A DNA stretch of 64,000 nt from Feifania hominis (GTDB lineage Bacteria; Bacillota; Clostridia; Oscillospirales; Feifaniaceae), in contig NZ_JACRSP010000003.1 in assembly GCF_014384765.1 (NCBI RefSeq), forward strand, positions 310,001 to 374,000. Direction: 5' to 3'. The notes beneath the pieces are model-generated. The model did no database searches. It had not been told where the DNA came from and saw nothing but the letters and a program-made list of their open reading frames with translations. Both the position numbers and the translations under genes were made by a program. This document shows, piece after piece, positions 49,596 to 57,598 of the stretch (position 1 is the first letter of the stretch; each line of letters starts with the position of its first letter).

Positions 49596-50531
49596 ATGGA
49601 GTACCGCATCGGAATGGATCTCGGGGGCACCAACATCGCCGCGGGCCTTGTCGCCGGTGGCGAGCTGCTTGTGCGCCGCTCGGTGCCGACGCGCGCCGCC
49701 GAGGGGGAACATGCCGTCATCGCCCGCATGGTGTCCCTCGTGCGGGAGCTTTCGGCCGAGTGCGGCGCGGGACCGGGCGGCGTCGCCTCTCTCGGCGTGG
49801 GAACACCCGGCGCGGTGGAGCCGGACAGCGGGCGCGTTCTCTTCTGCAACAACCTCGGCTGGCGCGACGTGGCGCTGCGCGAGCGCCTGGGCGAGGCCAC
49901 GGGACTGCCCGTCGCCGTGGGCAACGACGCCGACTGCGCCGCGCTCGGCGAGGCGCTCTTCGGCGGCGAGCGGCGCTCTGACATGGCGCTTTTGACCATC
50001 GGCACGGGCGTCGGCCTCGGCGTCGTGCGTGACGGCACACTTGTCACGGGTATGCGGGGCGCCGCCGGTGAATTTGGGCACACCACGCTCATCGCGGGCG
50101 GCGAGCTCTGCTCCTGCGGGCGGCGCGGGTGCCTTGAGCGCTACGCGGCGTTCCCGGCGCTCATCCGCGCGGCACAGCGGGCGGCGGACGGGGGAGACAT
50201 TCCTCTCGCGAGACTGCGCGACGAGGGCTGCTTAAACGGCCGGGAGATCTTCGCGCTCGCAAGAGGCGGCAGCGAGAGGGCGGCCGCGCTTGTGTCCAGC
50301 TTCATCGGTCACATCGGCGACGGGGTGGTGAATCTCGTCAATCTGCTCGACCCGGGCTGTGTGGTCATCGGGGGCGGCATCGCGCCCGAGGGGGAGTATG
50401 TGCTCGCCCCCATCCGGGAAAAGCTCAGCCGCGAGGCCTATCTCGGGCAGCGGCTGCCGCCGGTCGTCATGGCAGCGCTCGGCGGTGATGCGGGGATACT
50501 CGGCGCGGCGGCGCTCACACCGCGGCAATAG
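49596..50531 (+). CDS. ROK-family glucokinase
   Basis: 311-aa sugar kinase. ATP motif GMDLGGTNIAAGL at the N-terminus, catalytic Asp in AVGNDADCAALGE, substrate region GTGVGLGVV and EFGHTTL, and the ROK zinc motif CSCGRRGCLERYA. It most likely phosphorylates glucose; N-acetylhexosamines are possible in this family. Last gene of a three-gene run and closed by a terminator. Confidence 0.93.
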   Translation: MEYRIGMDLGGTNIAAGLVAGGELLVRRSVPTRAAEGEHAVIARMVSLVRELSAECGAGPGGVASLGVGTPGAVEPDSGRVLFCNNLGWRDVALRERLGEATGLPVAVGNDADCAALGEALFGGERRSDMALLTIGTGVGLGVVRDGTLVTGMRGAAGEFGHTTLIAGGELCSCGRRGCLERYAAFPALIRAAQRAADGGDIPLARLRDEGCLNGREIFALARGGSERAAALVSSFIGHIGDGVVNLVNLLDPGCVVIGGGIAPEGEYVLAPIREKLSREAYLGQRLPPVVMAALGGDAGILGAAALTPRQ

Positions 50532-50538
50532 AACAGAA

Positions 50539-50572
50539 CAGACCCGGCGCTGCGGCGCCGGGTCTGCTTTTA
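50539..50572 (+). terminator. Terminator after glucokinase
   Basis: CAGACCCGGCGC (50539-50550) pairs with GCGCCGGGTCTG (50555-50566) around TGCG, followed by CTTTT. It overlaps the stop region of the converging XRE gene. Confidence 0.88.
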
Positions 50573-50791
50573 CCGGATGGGTCCACGGTTGTTGGTACGG
50601 CCGAGGATGTAATCGGTGGAGGTCTTATAGAAATCCGCAAGCCGGATCAGATGCTCAACCGGGATGGTCTGGATTCCTCTCTCATAGCGGGAGTAGACCG
50701 TCTGCTGAATGCCGAGCACCCGGCCAACCTCCTCCTGGGTCAGATCCTGATCCTCGCGCAGATCGTGCAGCCGCTGAAAGTGCATGCTCAT
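50570..50791 (-). CDS. Small XRE-family DNA-binding protein
   Basis: 73-aa (or 71-aa from the second Met) single helix-turn-helix protein: LHDLREDQDLTQEEVGRVLGIQQTVYSRYERGIQTIPVEHL, ending TDYILGRTNN. It is a clear paralogue of the XRE protein at 16162-16362 (LRDLREDHDLTQQQLG...VDYLLGRT). A perfect 23-bp palindrome sits just upstream and is the likely autoregulatory site. Confidence 0.88.
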   Translation of the reverse strand: MSMHFQRLHDLREDQDLTQEEVGRVLGIQQTVYSRYERGIQTIPVEHLIRLADFYKTSTDYILGRTNNRGPIR

Positions 50792-50800
50792 CTCCCCTAA

Positions 50801-50823
50801 AGTCAGAATAATTTATTCTGACT
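50801..50823. promoter_or_regulatory. 23-bp perfect palindromic operator
   Basis: AGTCAGAATAA-T-TTATTCTGACT, 11-bp arms around one base, 10 bp upstream of the XRE start. Confidence 0.8.
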
Positions 50824-50879
50824 TTAGCACAGCAGCTGGGGAAATATGCCGTGGCAGTACCGATTGGTTCTAAGATGGC

Positions 50880-52196
50880 TTATTTTTCCGTTTTGTCGGC
50901 CAAGACTCCCTCGCACCAGTCGGCGCCGGCGCCGGTGAGAAGCACCGGCCGGAGCGTACCGGCCAGAGGCTCGGACGACGCGGCGCGCACAGGCGTGTAA
51001 TTGGGCGTGACCCCCTCGAAGACGCCGGGCGACACCTCGGTCTCAAAGAGCACGGGGAAGACCTCGCCGAGCTGAGCGGCGAAAAACGCCTGCCGGGCGC
51101 GCTCCATGCGCTCGATGACGAGGTGGGAGCGCAGCTCTTTCACACGGACGGGTATCTGGCCGGGCATGCGGTCGGCTGCGGTGCCGGGGCGGCGCGAGTA
51201 GGCGAAGACATGGACTTTCGCAAAGCCGATCTCATCGAGAAAGAGAAGCGTCTGTTCCAGTTCCGCGTCGGTCTCGCCGGGGAAGCCCACCATCAGATCG
51301 GTGGTGATCGCCGTGTGGGGAATGTGCCGGCGCAGCAGGCGCACCGCCTCGCGGTAGAGGGCGGTGTCGTATTTGCGGTTCATGCGCCGCAGCGTCTCGT
51401 CGCAGCCGGACTGCAGCGAGAGGTGAAACTGCGGGCAGATGTGGTGAAGATTCGCAAGGCGCGCGACAAAGGCGGGCGTGACGATGCGCGGCTCGAGCGA
51501 GCCGAGGCGCAGGCGCGCGGGCGAACCCATCTCGTCGAGGGCCGCGTCGCAGGCCTCGAGCAGATCGACAAGCGCGATCTCGCCCCCCTCGCCGTAGGAG
51601 GCGATCTCAATGCCGGTGAGCACGATTTCCAGAAAGCCGCGCCGGGCGAGGCCGCGCAGCTCCTCAACCGCCTCGTCGAGGGGCTTTGAGCAGATGCGCC
51701 CGCGCGCGTAGGGGATGATGCAGTAGGCACAGAAGTTGTCGCAGCCGTCCTGAATCTTGACGGCGGCTCGGGTGTGCTCAAAATGGGCCGTGGCGCGCAG
51801 GGGTTCAAAGCGGCTCTCGTGGGTGAGATCGCGCAGGCGCACGACGCGCCCCATGCTGCGCTGGGCCTCGGCGACGGCGTCGAGGATCTCGCTCTTTCGG
51901 CGGTTGCCGACCACCACGTCGACCTCGCGCATGGCCTCGAGCTCGGCGGGCGCAGTCTGGGGGTAGCAGCCGGTGGCCACCACGATGGCCGCGGGGTTGC
52001 GGCGCTTTGCCCGGCGCAGCGCCTGGCGCGACTTCTTGTCGCTGACGGCCGTGACCGAGCAGGTGTTGACCACGTAGACGTCGGCCGGTTCGTCAAAGTC
52101 GACGAGCTCGTAGCCGGCGGCCTTGAACTGTTCGCGGATGACCTGCGTCTCCACCTGATTTACTTTGCAGCCGAGCGTGAGAAAGGCGGCTCTCAT
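50880..52196 (-). CDS. mtaB: tRNA t6A37 methylthiotransferase MtaB
   Basis: 438-aa radical SAM methylthiotransferase with two clusters. N-terminal UPF0004 domain (FLTLGCKVNQVETQ, VVNTCSVTA, VVATGCYPQ), radical SAM core with CDNFCAYCIIPYARG, and a C-terminal TRAM-like domain. KVNQ-E-Q after the first Cys is typical of MtaB rather than MiaB (MGCQMN) or RimO. It turns t6A37 into ms2t6A37 in tRNAs reading ANN codons. ATG at 52196. Confidence 0.94.
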   Translation of the reverse strand: MRAAFLTLGCKVNQVETQVIREQFKAAGYELVDFDEPADVYVVNTCSVTAVSDKKSRQALRRAKRRNPAAIVVATGCYPQTAPAELEAMREVDVVVGNRRKSEILDAVAEAQRSMGRVVRLRDLTHESRFEPLRATAHFEHTRAAVKIQDGCDNFCAYCIIPYARGRICSKPLDEAVEELRGLARRGFLEIVLTGIEIASYGEGGEIALVDLLEACDAALDEMGSPARLRLGSLEPRIVTPAFVARLANLHHICPQFHLSLQSGCDETLRRMNRKYDTALYREAVRLLRRHIPHTAITTDLMVGFPGETDAELEQTLLFLDEIGFAKVHVFAYSRRPGTAADRMPGQIPVRVKELRSHLVIERMERARQAFFAAQLGEVFPVLFETEVSPGVFEGVTPNYTPVRAASSEPLAGTLRPVLLTGAGADWCEGVLADKTEK

Positions 52197-52266
52197 TCGG
52201 CGGTTCCCCCTTTTGTCTGCATTCCTGCCCAGTATAGCGAATTTCAAAAAAAAGTACAAGAGCCGC

Positions 52267-52295
52267 TTGTAAACCGCCGCCCGGTTTGCTATCAT
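52267..52295 (+). promoter_or_regulatory. Promoter of the HPr-like gene
   Basis: -35 TTGTAA (52267-52272), 17-bp spacer, -10 TATCAT (52290-52295). Confidence 0.75.
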
Positions 52296-52337
52296 GGAAA
52301 GTGTAGAAAAGTGAGATAAGATGCGGAGGAAATGGAT

Positions 52338-52568
52338 ATGAAGAGTGTGACCATCAAACTGAACTCGATCAACGATGTCAAGCAGTTTGTCAACATCGTC
52401 AGCAAGTACGACTTCGATGTGGATCTGGTCTCGGGCCGCTACATCATCGACGCGAAATCCATCATGGGCATTTTCAGCCTGGATCTGGCAAACCCCATTG
52501 AGCTCGAGGCGAGAGGCAATGAGGTCGATCCTCTCATTGACGAGCTCGAGCCCTTTCTTGTAAAATAG
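52338..52568 (+). CDS. HPr-fold protein lacking the phosphorylatable histidine
   Basis: 76-aa HPr-like protein. The Ser46 region is kept (DAKSIMGIFSLDL; Ser41 here), as is the overall length, but the active-site His15 and its GLHARPA surrounding are gone: the region reads INDVKQFVNIV. So it cannot pass phosphate in sugar PTS, and resembles Crh in idea though not in sequence. A regulatory role through Ser phosphorylation by HPr kinase is possible. I start at the second ATG (52338), 7 nt after GCGGAGGA. Confidence 0.85.
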   Translation: MKSVTIKLNSINDVKQFVNIVSKYDFDVDLVSGRYIIDAKSIMGIFSLDLANPIELEARGNEVDPLIDELEPFLVK

Positions 52569-52650
52569 ACTCAGACAGGCAATCGGCCGGGAGAGCATTC
52601 CCCTTACCCTTTGCCTCTTTTTTTGCCAAATTTCCATTACGGAGGATGTC

Positions 52651-54432
52651 GTGGACGCTTTTGTAACGTATCTGCCGGTTCTGGCGGGAATAGCGCTTTT
52701 TCTCTATGGCATGAAGATCATGAGCGGCTCGCTCGAGAAACTCGCGGGCGCCAAGCTCGAGAAGACCCTTGAAAAAATGACGAAGAACCGCCTCAAGGGC
52801 GTGGCGCTCGGCGCCGCGGTCACGGCGGTTATTCAGAGTTCGTCGGCGACGACGGTCATGATCGTCGGCTTTGTCAACGCCGGCATCATGAAGCTCACCC
52901 AGGCCATTCCGGCCATCATGGGCGCCAACATCGGCACGACCGTCACCGCGCAGATTCTGCGCCTGGGCGACGTCAGCGGCGTCGGCTTTCTGCTGACGCT
53001 CATCAAGCCCAACAACCTCGCCCCGATTCTCCTGATCATCGGCACGATGATGGTGGTGTTCGGCAGCGGCAAAAAGACCAAGGACATCGGCAGCCTCATC
53101 GCGGGGCTCGGCATGCTCTTCTTCGGCATGTCCACCATGGAACAGACCTTGACGCCGCTTCGCGATCTGCCCCAGTTTCAGCAGGCCATGGCCGCGGTGT
53201 CGAATCCGCTGCTCGGCGTGGCGCTCGGCGCCGTGCTGACGGCGGTGCTGCAGAGCTCCTCGGCCTCCATCGGCATTTTGCAGGCCCTCTCGGCGACGGG
53301 CGCCATCACCTTTGCGACGGCCGCGCCCATCATCCTCGGCACCAACATCGGCACCTGCATTCCGGTCATCATGGCGAGCATCGGCGCCAACAAGAACGCA
53401 AAGCGCGCCGCGACCGTACACCTCTACTTCAATGTGATCGGCTCGATCATCTTCCTGATCGGCATCTACGCCATCCAGTACACGGTGGGCTTCTCGTTCT
53501 GGGGCGACGCCATGACCAGAGGCTCCATCGCCGACTTCCACATTCTGTTCAACGTGGTCAACACCATCATTCTGCTGCCCTTTACCAATCAGCTTGCCAA
53601 GCTCGCCAAGAGAACGGTGCGCGACAAAAAGGGCGAGCGCTCGCGCGAGGACGAAAATCTGCTTGAGGACCGCTTTCTCGCAACGCCGGGGCTTGCGCTC
53701 GAGCAGTGCCGCAAGGTCATTGTGGATATGGGGGAGACCGCCTTTGCGAATTTCTACCGCTCGTGCAACCTGGTTCAGAAGTTTGACAACAAGGAGTTCA
53801 AGCACTTAAACGACGAGGAGAATTTTCTCGACAAGTCCGAATCGCTGCTCGGCAACTACCTTGTGCGCATCACCTCCGGCAATCTCAACGACCACGACAG
53901 CAAGACGGCGAGCGAGTACCTGCACGCCATCGGCGACTTTGAGCGCATCGGCGACTACAGCGTCAACATCGCCGAGGTGGGCGAGTACAACCACGAGAAC
54001 GGCATCACCCTCTCGGAGTCGGCACAGAGAGAGCTTGAGACCATCAACAACGCTGTGCGCGAGATTCTCTCGATGACCGTCATGGCCTTTGAGAACAACG
54101 ACGCGGCGCTCGCCGCGCAGGTCGAACCTCTCGAGGAGGTCATCGACGTGATGAAAGAGACGCTCAAGAACAAGCACGTCGAACGGCTTCAGGCCGGCAT
54201 CTGCAACGTGCAGTCGGGCATCTCGTTCATCGAGGTGCTGACCAATCTCGAGCGCATCTCGGACCACTGCTCCAACATCGCGGTCAACGTCATCAAAATG
54301 GTGGAGCGCTCGACCAAATTCGACCCCCATGAGCATCTGCGCAAGGTGCACGAGGGCGTCAGCGGCGAGTACAAGGAAAAATTCGACGAGTACACCGAGA
54401 AGTATCTCATCCCACTTGAAAAAATCCATTGA
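52651..54432 (+). CDS. Na/Pi cotransporter family protein with PhoU-like domain
   Basis: 593-aa protein. Membrane half (about 1-310) with the two inverted QSSSATT/QSSSAS repeats (VIQSSSATTVMIVG and VLQSSSASIGILQ) of the NptA/PNaS family, then a cytosolic PhoU-like helical half (about 345-560). Such proteins import or export phosphate with sodium; the PhoU-like tail may sense it. GTG start at 52651 with GGAGG. Ended by a terminator. With pst-phoU at the left edge, the window holds two phosphate systems. Confidence 0.94.
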   Translation: MDAFVTYLPVLAGIALFLYGMKIMSGSLEKLAGAKLEKTLEKMTKNRLKGVALGAAVTAVIQSSSATTVMIVGFVNAGIMKLTQAIPAIMGANIGTTVTAQILRLGDVSGVGFLLTLIKPNNLAPILLIIGTMMVVFGSGKKTKDIGSLIAGLGMLFFGMSTMEQTLTPLRDLPQFQQAMAAVSNPLLGVALGAVLTAVLQSSSASIGILQALSATGAITFATAAPIILGTNIGTCIPVIMASIGANKNAKRAATVHLYFNVIGSIIFLIGIYAIQYTVGFSFWGDAMTRGSIADFHILFNVVNTIILLPFTNQLAKLAKRTVRDKKGERSREDENLLEDRFLATPGLALEQCRKVIVDMGETAFANFYRSCNLVQKFDNKEFKHLNDEENFLDKSESLLGNYLVRITSGNLNDHDSKTASEYLHAIGDFERIGDYSVNIAEVGEYNHENGITLSESAQRELETINNAVREILSMTVMAFENNDAALAAQVEPLEEVIDVMKETLKNKHVERLQAGICNVQSGISFIEVLTNLERISDHCSNIAVNVIKMVERSTKFDPHEHLRKVHEGVSGEYKEKFDEYTEKYLIPLEKIH

Positions 54433-54438
54433 CAGTTC

Positions 54439-54470
54439 GGCGGCCGGTCAACCGGCCGCCTTTTCTTTTG
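54439..54470 (+). terminator. Terminator of the Na/Pi cotransporter gene
   Basis: GGCGGCCGGT (54439-54448) pairs with ACCGGCCGCC (54451-54460), followed by TTTTCTTTT. Confidence 0.88.
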
Positions 54471-54472
54471 CC

Positions 54473-54712
54473 CGTACTAAAAAGGCGCCGCGCGGCATAT
54501 ATATTGGCATGGATGTGAGCACGCACGGCACGCTTCGCACGCCCGAGGAGGGAGTGCCGAAGACGGGGCGCCGCGGCTGCGAACACCCGTGGACCCAGCC
54601 GGACTTTCGCCCGCAGGGGGAAGCTGAGACGGCCGGGATCGGGCATGCCGGCCGCGCTGCGGCCGGCGGTCACAGTATCCGCCGGTGCGGGCGGGGAAAA
54701 GGTGGGTTACAG
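54473..54712 (+). other. GC-rich, possibly structured leader before the carboxypeptidase gene
   Basis: 240 bp with TATATATT (about 54497-54504) as the only promoter-like AT stretch. Stems visible: CGGCAC...GTGCCG (about 54527-54561) and CCGGCCGC-GCT-GCGGCCGG (54648-54666). The carboxypeptidase frame stays open through it but has no signal-peptide-like start there. A long structured 5' leader is possible; I could not match it to a riboswitch. Confidence 0.4.
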
Positions 54713-55954
54713 ATGCGCGGGAAAAGAGAAATTTGCGTGCTGCTTGCGGCGGCCCTGCTGCTGTTTGCGGGAATGCCGGCGGCGGCGACGCTCGACAGCG
54801 AGCTGATTGAGACCATTGACGTGGTCGACGAGGCGGAGATCTATGAGCAGGGCGAGCCGACGGGCGCCGTCGACGTGACGCCCCTGTTTGAGGTGACGAG
54901 CCCCTCGGCCATCCTCATGGAGCAGTCGACGGGCCGGGTGCTCTACGAGAAGAACCCCGACGAGCCGCTGCCCCCGGCGAGCGTGACCAAGGTCATGAGT
55001 CTGCTTCTGGTGATGGAGGCGCTCGACAGCGGTGCGATTTCGCTCGAGGACCCGGTCACCTGCAGCGAGGTCGCGGCGGGGATGGGCGGCTCACAGATCT
55101 ACCTCGAGCCGGGCGAGGTGATGACGGTTGACGAGCTCTTGAAAGCCGCGGTGGTTGCAAGCGCCAACGACGCGACGGCGGCGCTCGCCGAACACGTCGC
55201 GGGCAGTGTGGACACCTTTGTCGCGAAGATGAACGCCCGCGCCGCCGAGCTCGGCATGACGAACACCGTCTTCAAAAACACAACCGGGCTTCCGACCGAG
55301 GGCCATTTGACGACGGCGCGCGACATCGCCATTATGTCGCGCGAGCTGATGAAGCACGAGAAGATCAAGGACTACACCCTCATCTGGATGGACACGGTGC
55401 GAAACGGCGAATTCGGGCTTGCGAACACCAACAAGCTCGTCAAGACCTACCAGGGCATCACGGGGCTCAAGACCGGCTCGACGAGCGAGGCGAAGTTCTG
55501 CCTGTCGGCGACGGCCGAGCGCGACGGCATGGGCCTTGTCGCGGTGGTGCTCGCCGCCCCGAGCGGCAAGGAGCGCTTTGCCGACGCGACAAAAATTCTC
55601 GACTACGGCTTTGCCACCTATGAGAAGCGCGTCTACGAGGCCGGGGCAATCGACCCGATGAAAGTGCTGCGCGGCACCCAGCCGAGCGTGGCGCTCGCGG
55701 TGAAGAATCCCCAGGTCGAGGTTGTGGTACCCAAGGGCTCAAACCAGAAGATCTCGACGAAGGTAGAGGTATGCGAGGATCTCCAAGCGCCGGTCGACAA
55801 GGGCCAGAAAGTCGGCCAGATCAGCTTTTACCTCGACGGCGAGCTGCTCGCGACAAGCGACGTGGTCTGTCAGAACGATGTGCCGGCTCTGACGTTTGCG
55901 GCCCTCGTGCTCAAGGGGATCTCGCAGCTGTTCGGCATCTGTGAGCCGGTCTGA
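54713..55954 (+). CDS. D-alanyl-D-alanine carboxypeptidase (DacF/PBP5-like, S11)
   Basis: 413-aa exported penicillin-binding protein trimming the last D-Ala of peptidoglycan stems. Signal peptide (about 1-25, LLAAALLLFAGMPAAA), catalytic SxxK as SVTK (in PPASVTKVMSLLL), SxN as SAND, and KTGST. The C-terminal beta domain (about 295-390) and a weak terminal amphipathic helix (LVLKGISQLFGI) that may anchor the enzyme follow. ATG at 54713 with AAAAGGTGGG. In endospore formers DacF/DacB types modify spore cortex. Confidence 0.95.
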   Translation: MRGKREICVLLAAALLLFAGMPAAATLDSELIETIDVVDEAEIYEQGEPTGAVDVTPLFEVTSPSAILMEQSTGRVLYEKNPDEPLPPASVTKVMSLLLVMEALDSGAISLEDPVTCSEVAAGMGGSQIYLEPGEVMTVDELLKAAVVASANDATAALAEHVAGSVDTFVAKMNARAAELGMTNTVFKNTTGLPTEGHLTTARDIAIMSRELMKHEKIKDYTLIWMDTVRNGEFGLANTNKLVKTYQGITGLKTGSTSEAKFCLSATAERDGMGLVAVVLAAPSGKERFADATKILDYGFATYEKRVYEAGAIDPMKVLRGTQPSVALAVKNPQVEVVVPKGSNQKISTKVEVCEDLQAPVDKGQKVGQISFYLDGELLATSDVVCQNDVPALTFAALVLKGISQLFGICEPV

Positions 55955-55966
55955 CCGGAAAGAAAA

Positions 55967-55996
55967 CAGGCGGCGGGAAACCGCCGCCTGCCTTTG
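55967..55996 (+). terminator. GAAA-loop terminator after the carboxypeptidase
   Basis: CAGGCGGCGG (55967-55976), GAAA, CCGCCGCCTG (55981-55990), then CCTTTG. The T run is weak. Confidence 0.78.
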
Positions 55997-56028
55997 TCGC
56001 TACAATGAGACAAGCCTGTTACAAATTC

Positions 56029-56094
56029 GCGCCGATTTCCGCCAGAAAATACTTGACGAATGAAAAATCGGCGCATTTTGAACAAAAACTGTTC
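56029..56094. repeat. Inverted repeats upstream of the P-loop gene
   Basis: GCGCCGATTT (56029-56038) and AAATCGGCGC (56065-56074) are perfect 10-bp arms; GAACA-AAAAC-TGTTC (56080-56094) is a second small hairpin. They precede the promoter at 56128 and could be operators. The rest of this 285-bp gap holds only the preceding terminator and that promoter. Confidence 0.6.
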
Positions 56095-56127
56095 AAAAAA
56101 ACTTTACAAAGTGCCGCCCGGGCTTTG

Positions 56128-56156
56128 TTGATATTGCCGGAAAAACCATGTATAAT
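56128..56156 (+). promoter_or_regulatory. Promoter of the small P-loop gene
   Basis: -35 TTGATA (56128-56133), 17-bp spacer, -10 TATAAT (56151-56156); near-consensus, so expression should be strong. Confidence 0.85.
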
Positions 56157-56239
56157 AGATGTAAACTTCAATAACTTGTATGAAATGGAAGTATCTCGTC
56201 TCTTTGAGATTCCAAACAAACAACAGGGAGGAACTTCAT

Positions 56240-56665
56240 ATGGTTAAAATCATCATTGGCAACAAGGGTTCCGGCAAGACAAAGATGCTGATCGATCTGG
56301 TGAACCAGTCTGCGGCCACGGCCAAGGGCCACGTCGCCTGCATCGAGAAGGGCGCGAAGCTGACCTACGACATTGTCAGCAGCGTCCGCCTGATTGATAC
56401 AGATGAGTATGAAATCGCGAGCTTCGAGGAGCTGCACGGCTTCATCGCCGGCCTGATGGCGGCCGACTATGACCTGCATGACATCTTCCTCGATTCCACG
56501 CTGAAGATCGGCAACAAGGACTTTAAGGACTATGAGAAGCTCGAGAAGTTCATCGTTGCAATCGAGGCGCTCTCGAATAAGCATGAGGTCACTCTGACTG
56601 CGACGGTCTCGGCGGATATCAGCGATATCTCCGACCGGCTCAAAGAGATGGTTGTCAACAAGTAG
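56240..56665 (+). CDS. Small P-loop ATPase-like protein
   Basis: 141-aa protein beginning MVKIIIGNKGSGKTKMLIDLVNQSA, with Walker A GNKGSGKT (residues 7-14) and a Walker B-like HDIFLDSTLK near residue 90. It lacks other motor domains. Homologues occur widely in Clostridia as short ATP-binding proteins; function unknown. Near-consensus promoter, strong ribosome site (GGGAGGAAC) and less GC-rich codon use suggest high expression. Confidence 0.85.
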   Translation: MVKIIIGNKGSGKTKMLIDLVNQSAATAKGHVACIEKGAKLTYDIVSSVRLIDTDEYEIASFEELHGFIAGLMAADYDLHDIFLDSTLKIGNKDFKDYEKLEKFIVAIEALSNKHEVTLTATVSADISDISDRLKEMVVNK

Positions 56666-56678
56666 AAATGAGACGCAC

Positions 56679-56712
56679 GCCCCCGCTGCTCTGACAGCGG
56701 GGGCGTTTTTTC
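56679..56712 (+). terminator. Terminator of the P-loop gene
   Basis: GCCCCCGCTG (56679-56688) pairs with CAGCGGGGGC (56695-56704), then GTTTTTT. From here to 56935 the sequence is very GC-rich and holds no gene I can support; it lies behind the converging thiamine operon. Confidence 0.92.
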
Positions 56713-56935
56713 GTGGGCCGGGCGCGCAAGGGCCGCTGCCGGTGAGAGCCGGCTGCGTGGAGCCGGAGAGCACCGGCAAACCGGTCGCGGGAGCCGGGCG
56801 GGTGGCCAGCGCCGCGGCCGAAGCGAACGGAAGGCGGGCTGGACGCCCAGCCGGACCCGCCGGCGCGTGACGTGTGCTGCTGCGCCGACGGAGGGCCGGC
56901 GGTGGGCCGGGCACGCTTCACCGGCGCGCGGTGTG

Positions 56936-57598
56936 TCACACCGGCTGCGGGAGAAGCTCGGCAAACGAAGCCGCGGTGATATCCGCCTCGCGGCGGATGT
57001 CGTCGGCCTCGTGGGCGGAGCAGGGCTCGAGGATGCCGACGGTGAGAAAGCCGCCGCGTTTGGCCCCGCGGATACCGAGCAAAGTGTCCTCAAACACGGC
57101 GCAGCGCGAGGCGGGCAGTCCCAGCTTTTTGGCGGTCTCGAGGTAGACGTCGGGAAACTGTTTACCCCGGCCGACCTCGCGGGTGGTGGTGAAAGCGGCG
57201 AACAGTCCGTACACCCCGCAGCGGCGAAGCGCTGGAATGAACAGCTCGGGCGCAGCGGAGGTCGCCACGCCGAGCGGCACCCCGCGCCGGGCGAGTGTGC
57301 GCAGATAGTCACCGGCATGGGGTTTGAGGGCGACCTCGGCGGCATAGGCCTGCCGTGAGAGTTCCATCCACTCGTCCATGAGGTGCTGCGGCGTCTCGTC
57401 GAGGGCAAAGCGGTCGATGGTGTAGCGCGCGGCGGCGGAGAATTCCAGGGCGTTGACGGCGGCCATGTAGTCGTCGGGCACCGCAATTCCACGCCGGGCG
57501 AGAAACCGCCGGTCGACCTCCTGCCACACCCACATGGAGTCGAGCAGCGTGCCGTCGAGATCGAAGATCGCGCCCGCGATCTGCTCTAACCTCTCCAC
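56936..57598 (-). CDS. HAD-family phosphatase at the end of the thiamine operon
   Basis: 220-aa haloacid dehalogenase-like hydrolase, beta-PGM/phosphatase branch. Motif I FDLDGTLLDS with nucleophile Asp, motif II GVATSA, motif III Lys in GRGKQFPDV and motif IV VFEDTLLGI are all present, with an alpha-helical cap (about 18-90). It overlaps thiE by 13 nt, so it is co-translated. HAD phosphatases fused to TenA hydrolyse thiamine monophosphate in plants, so a thiamine-phosphate or HMP-phosphate phosphatase role is a reasonable guess. Confidence 0.88.
   Translation of the reverse strand: MERLEQIAGAIFDLDGTLLDSMWVWQEVDRRFLARRGIAVPDDYMAAVNALEFSAAARYTIDRFALDETPQHLMDEWMELSRQAYAAEVALKPHAGDYLRTLARRGVPLGVATSAAPELFIPALRRCGVYGLFAAFTTTREVGRGKQFPDVYLETAKKLGLPASRCAVFEDTLLGIRGAKRGGFLTVGILEPCSAHEADDIRREADITAASFAELLPQPV

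Noticed and set aside
54473..54712. c-di-AMP (ydaO) or cobalamin riboswitch before the carboxypeptidase
   Set aside because: Isolated G-rich words are similar but the conserved order of motifs is missing.
56712..56935. GC-rich stretch behind the thiamine operon as a structured RNA or gene
   Set aside because: Only a short palindrome at the HAD stop (GGTGTG-T-CACACC) and general GC richness are visible; frames there are low-complexity Pro/Arg/Ala.
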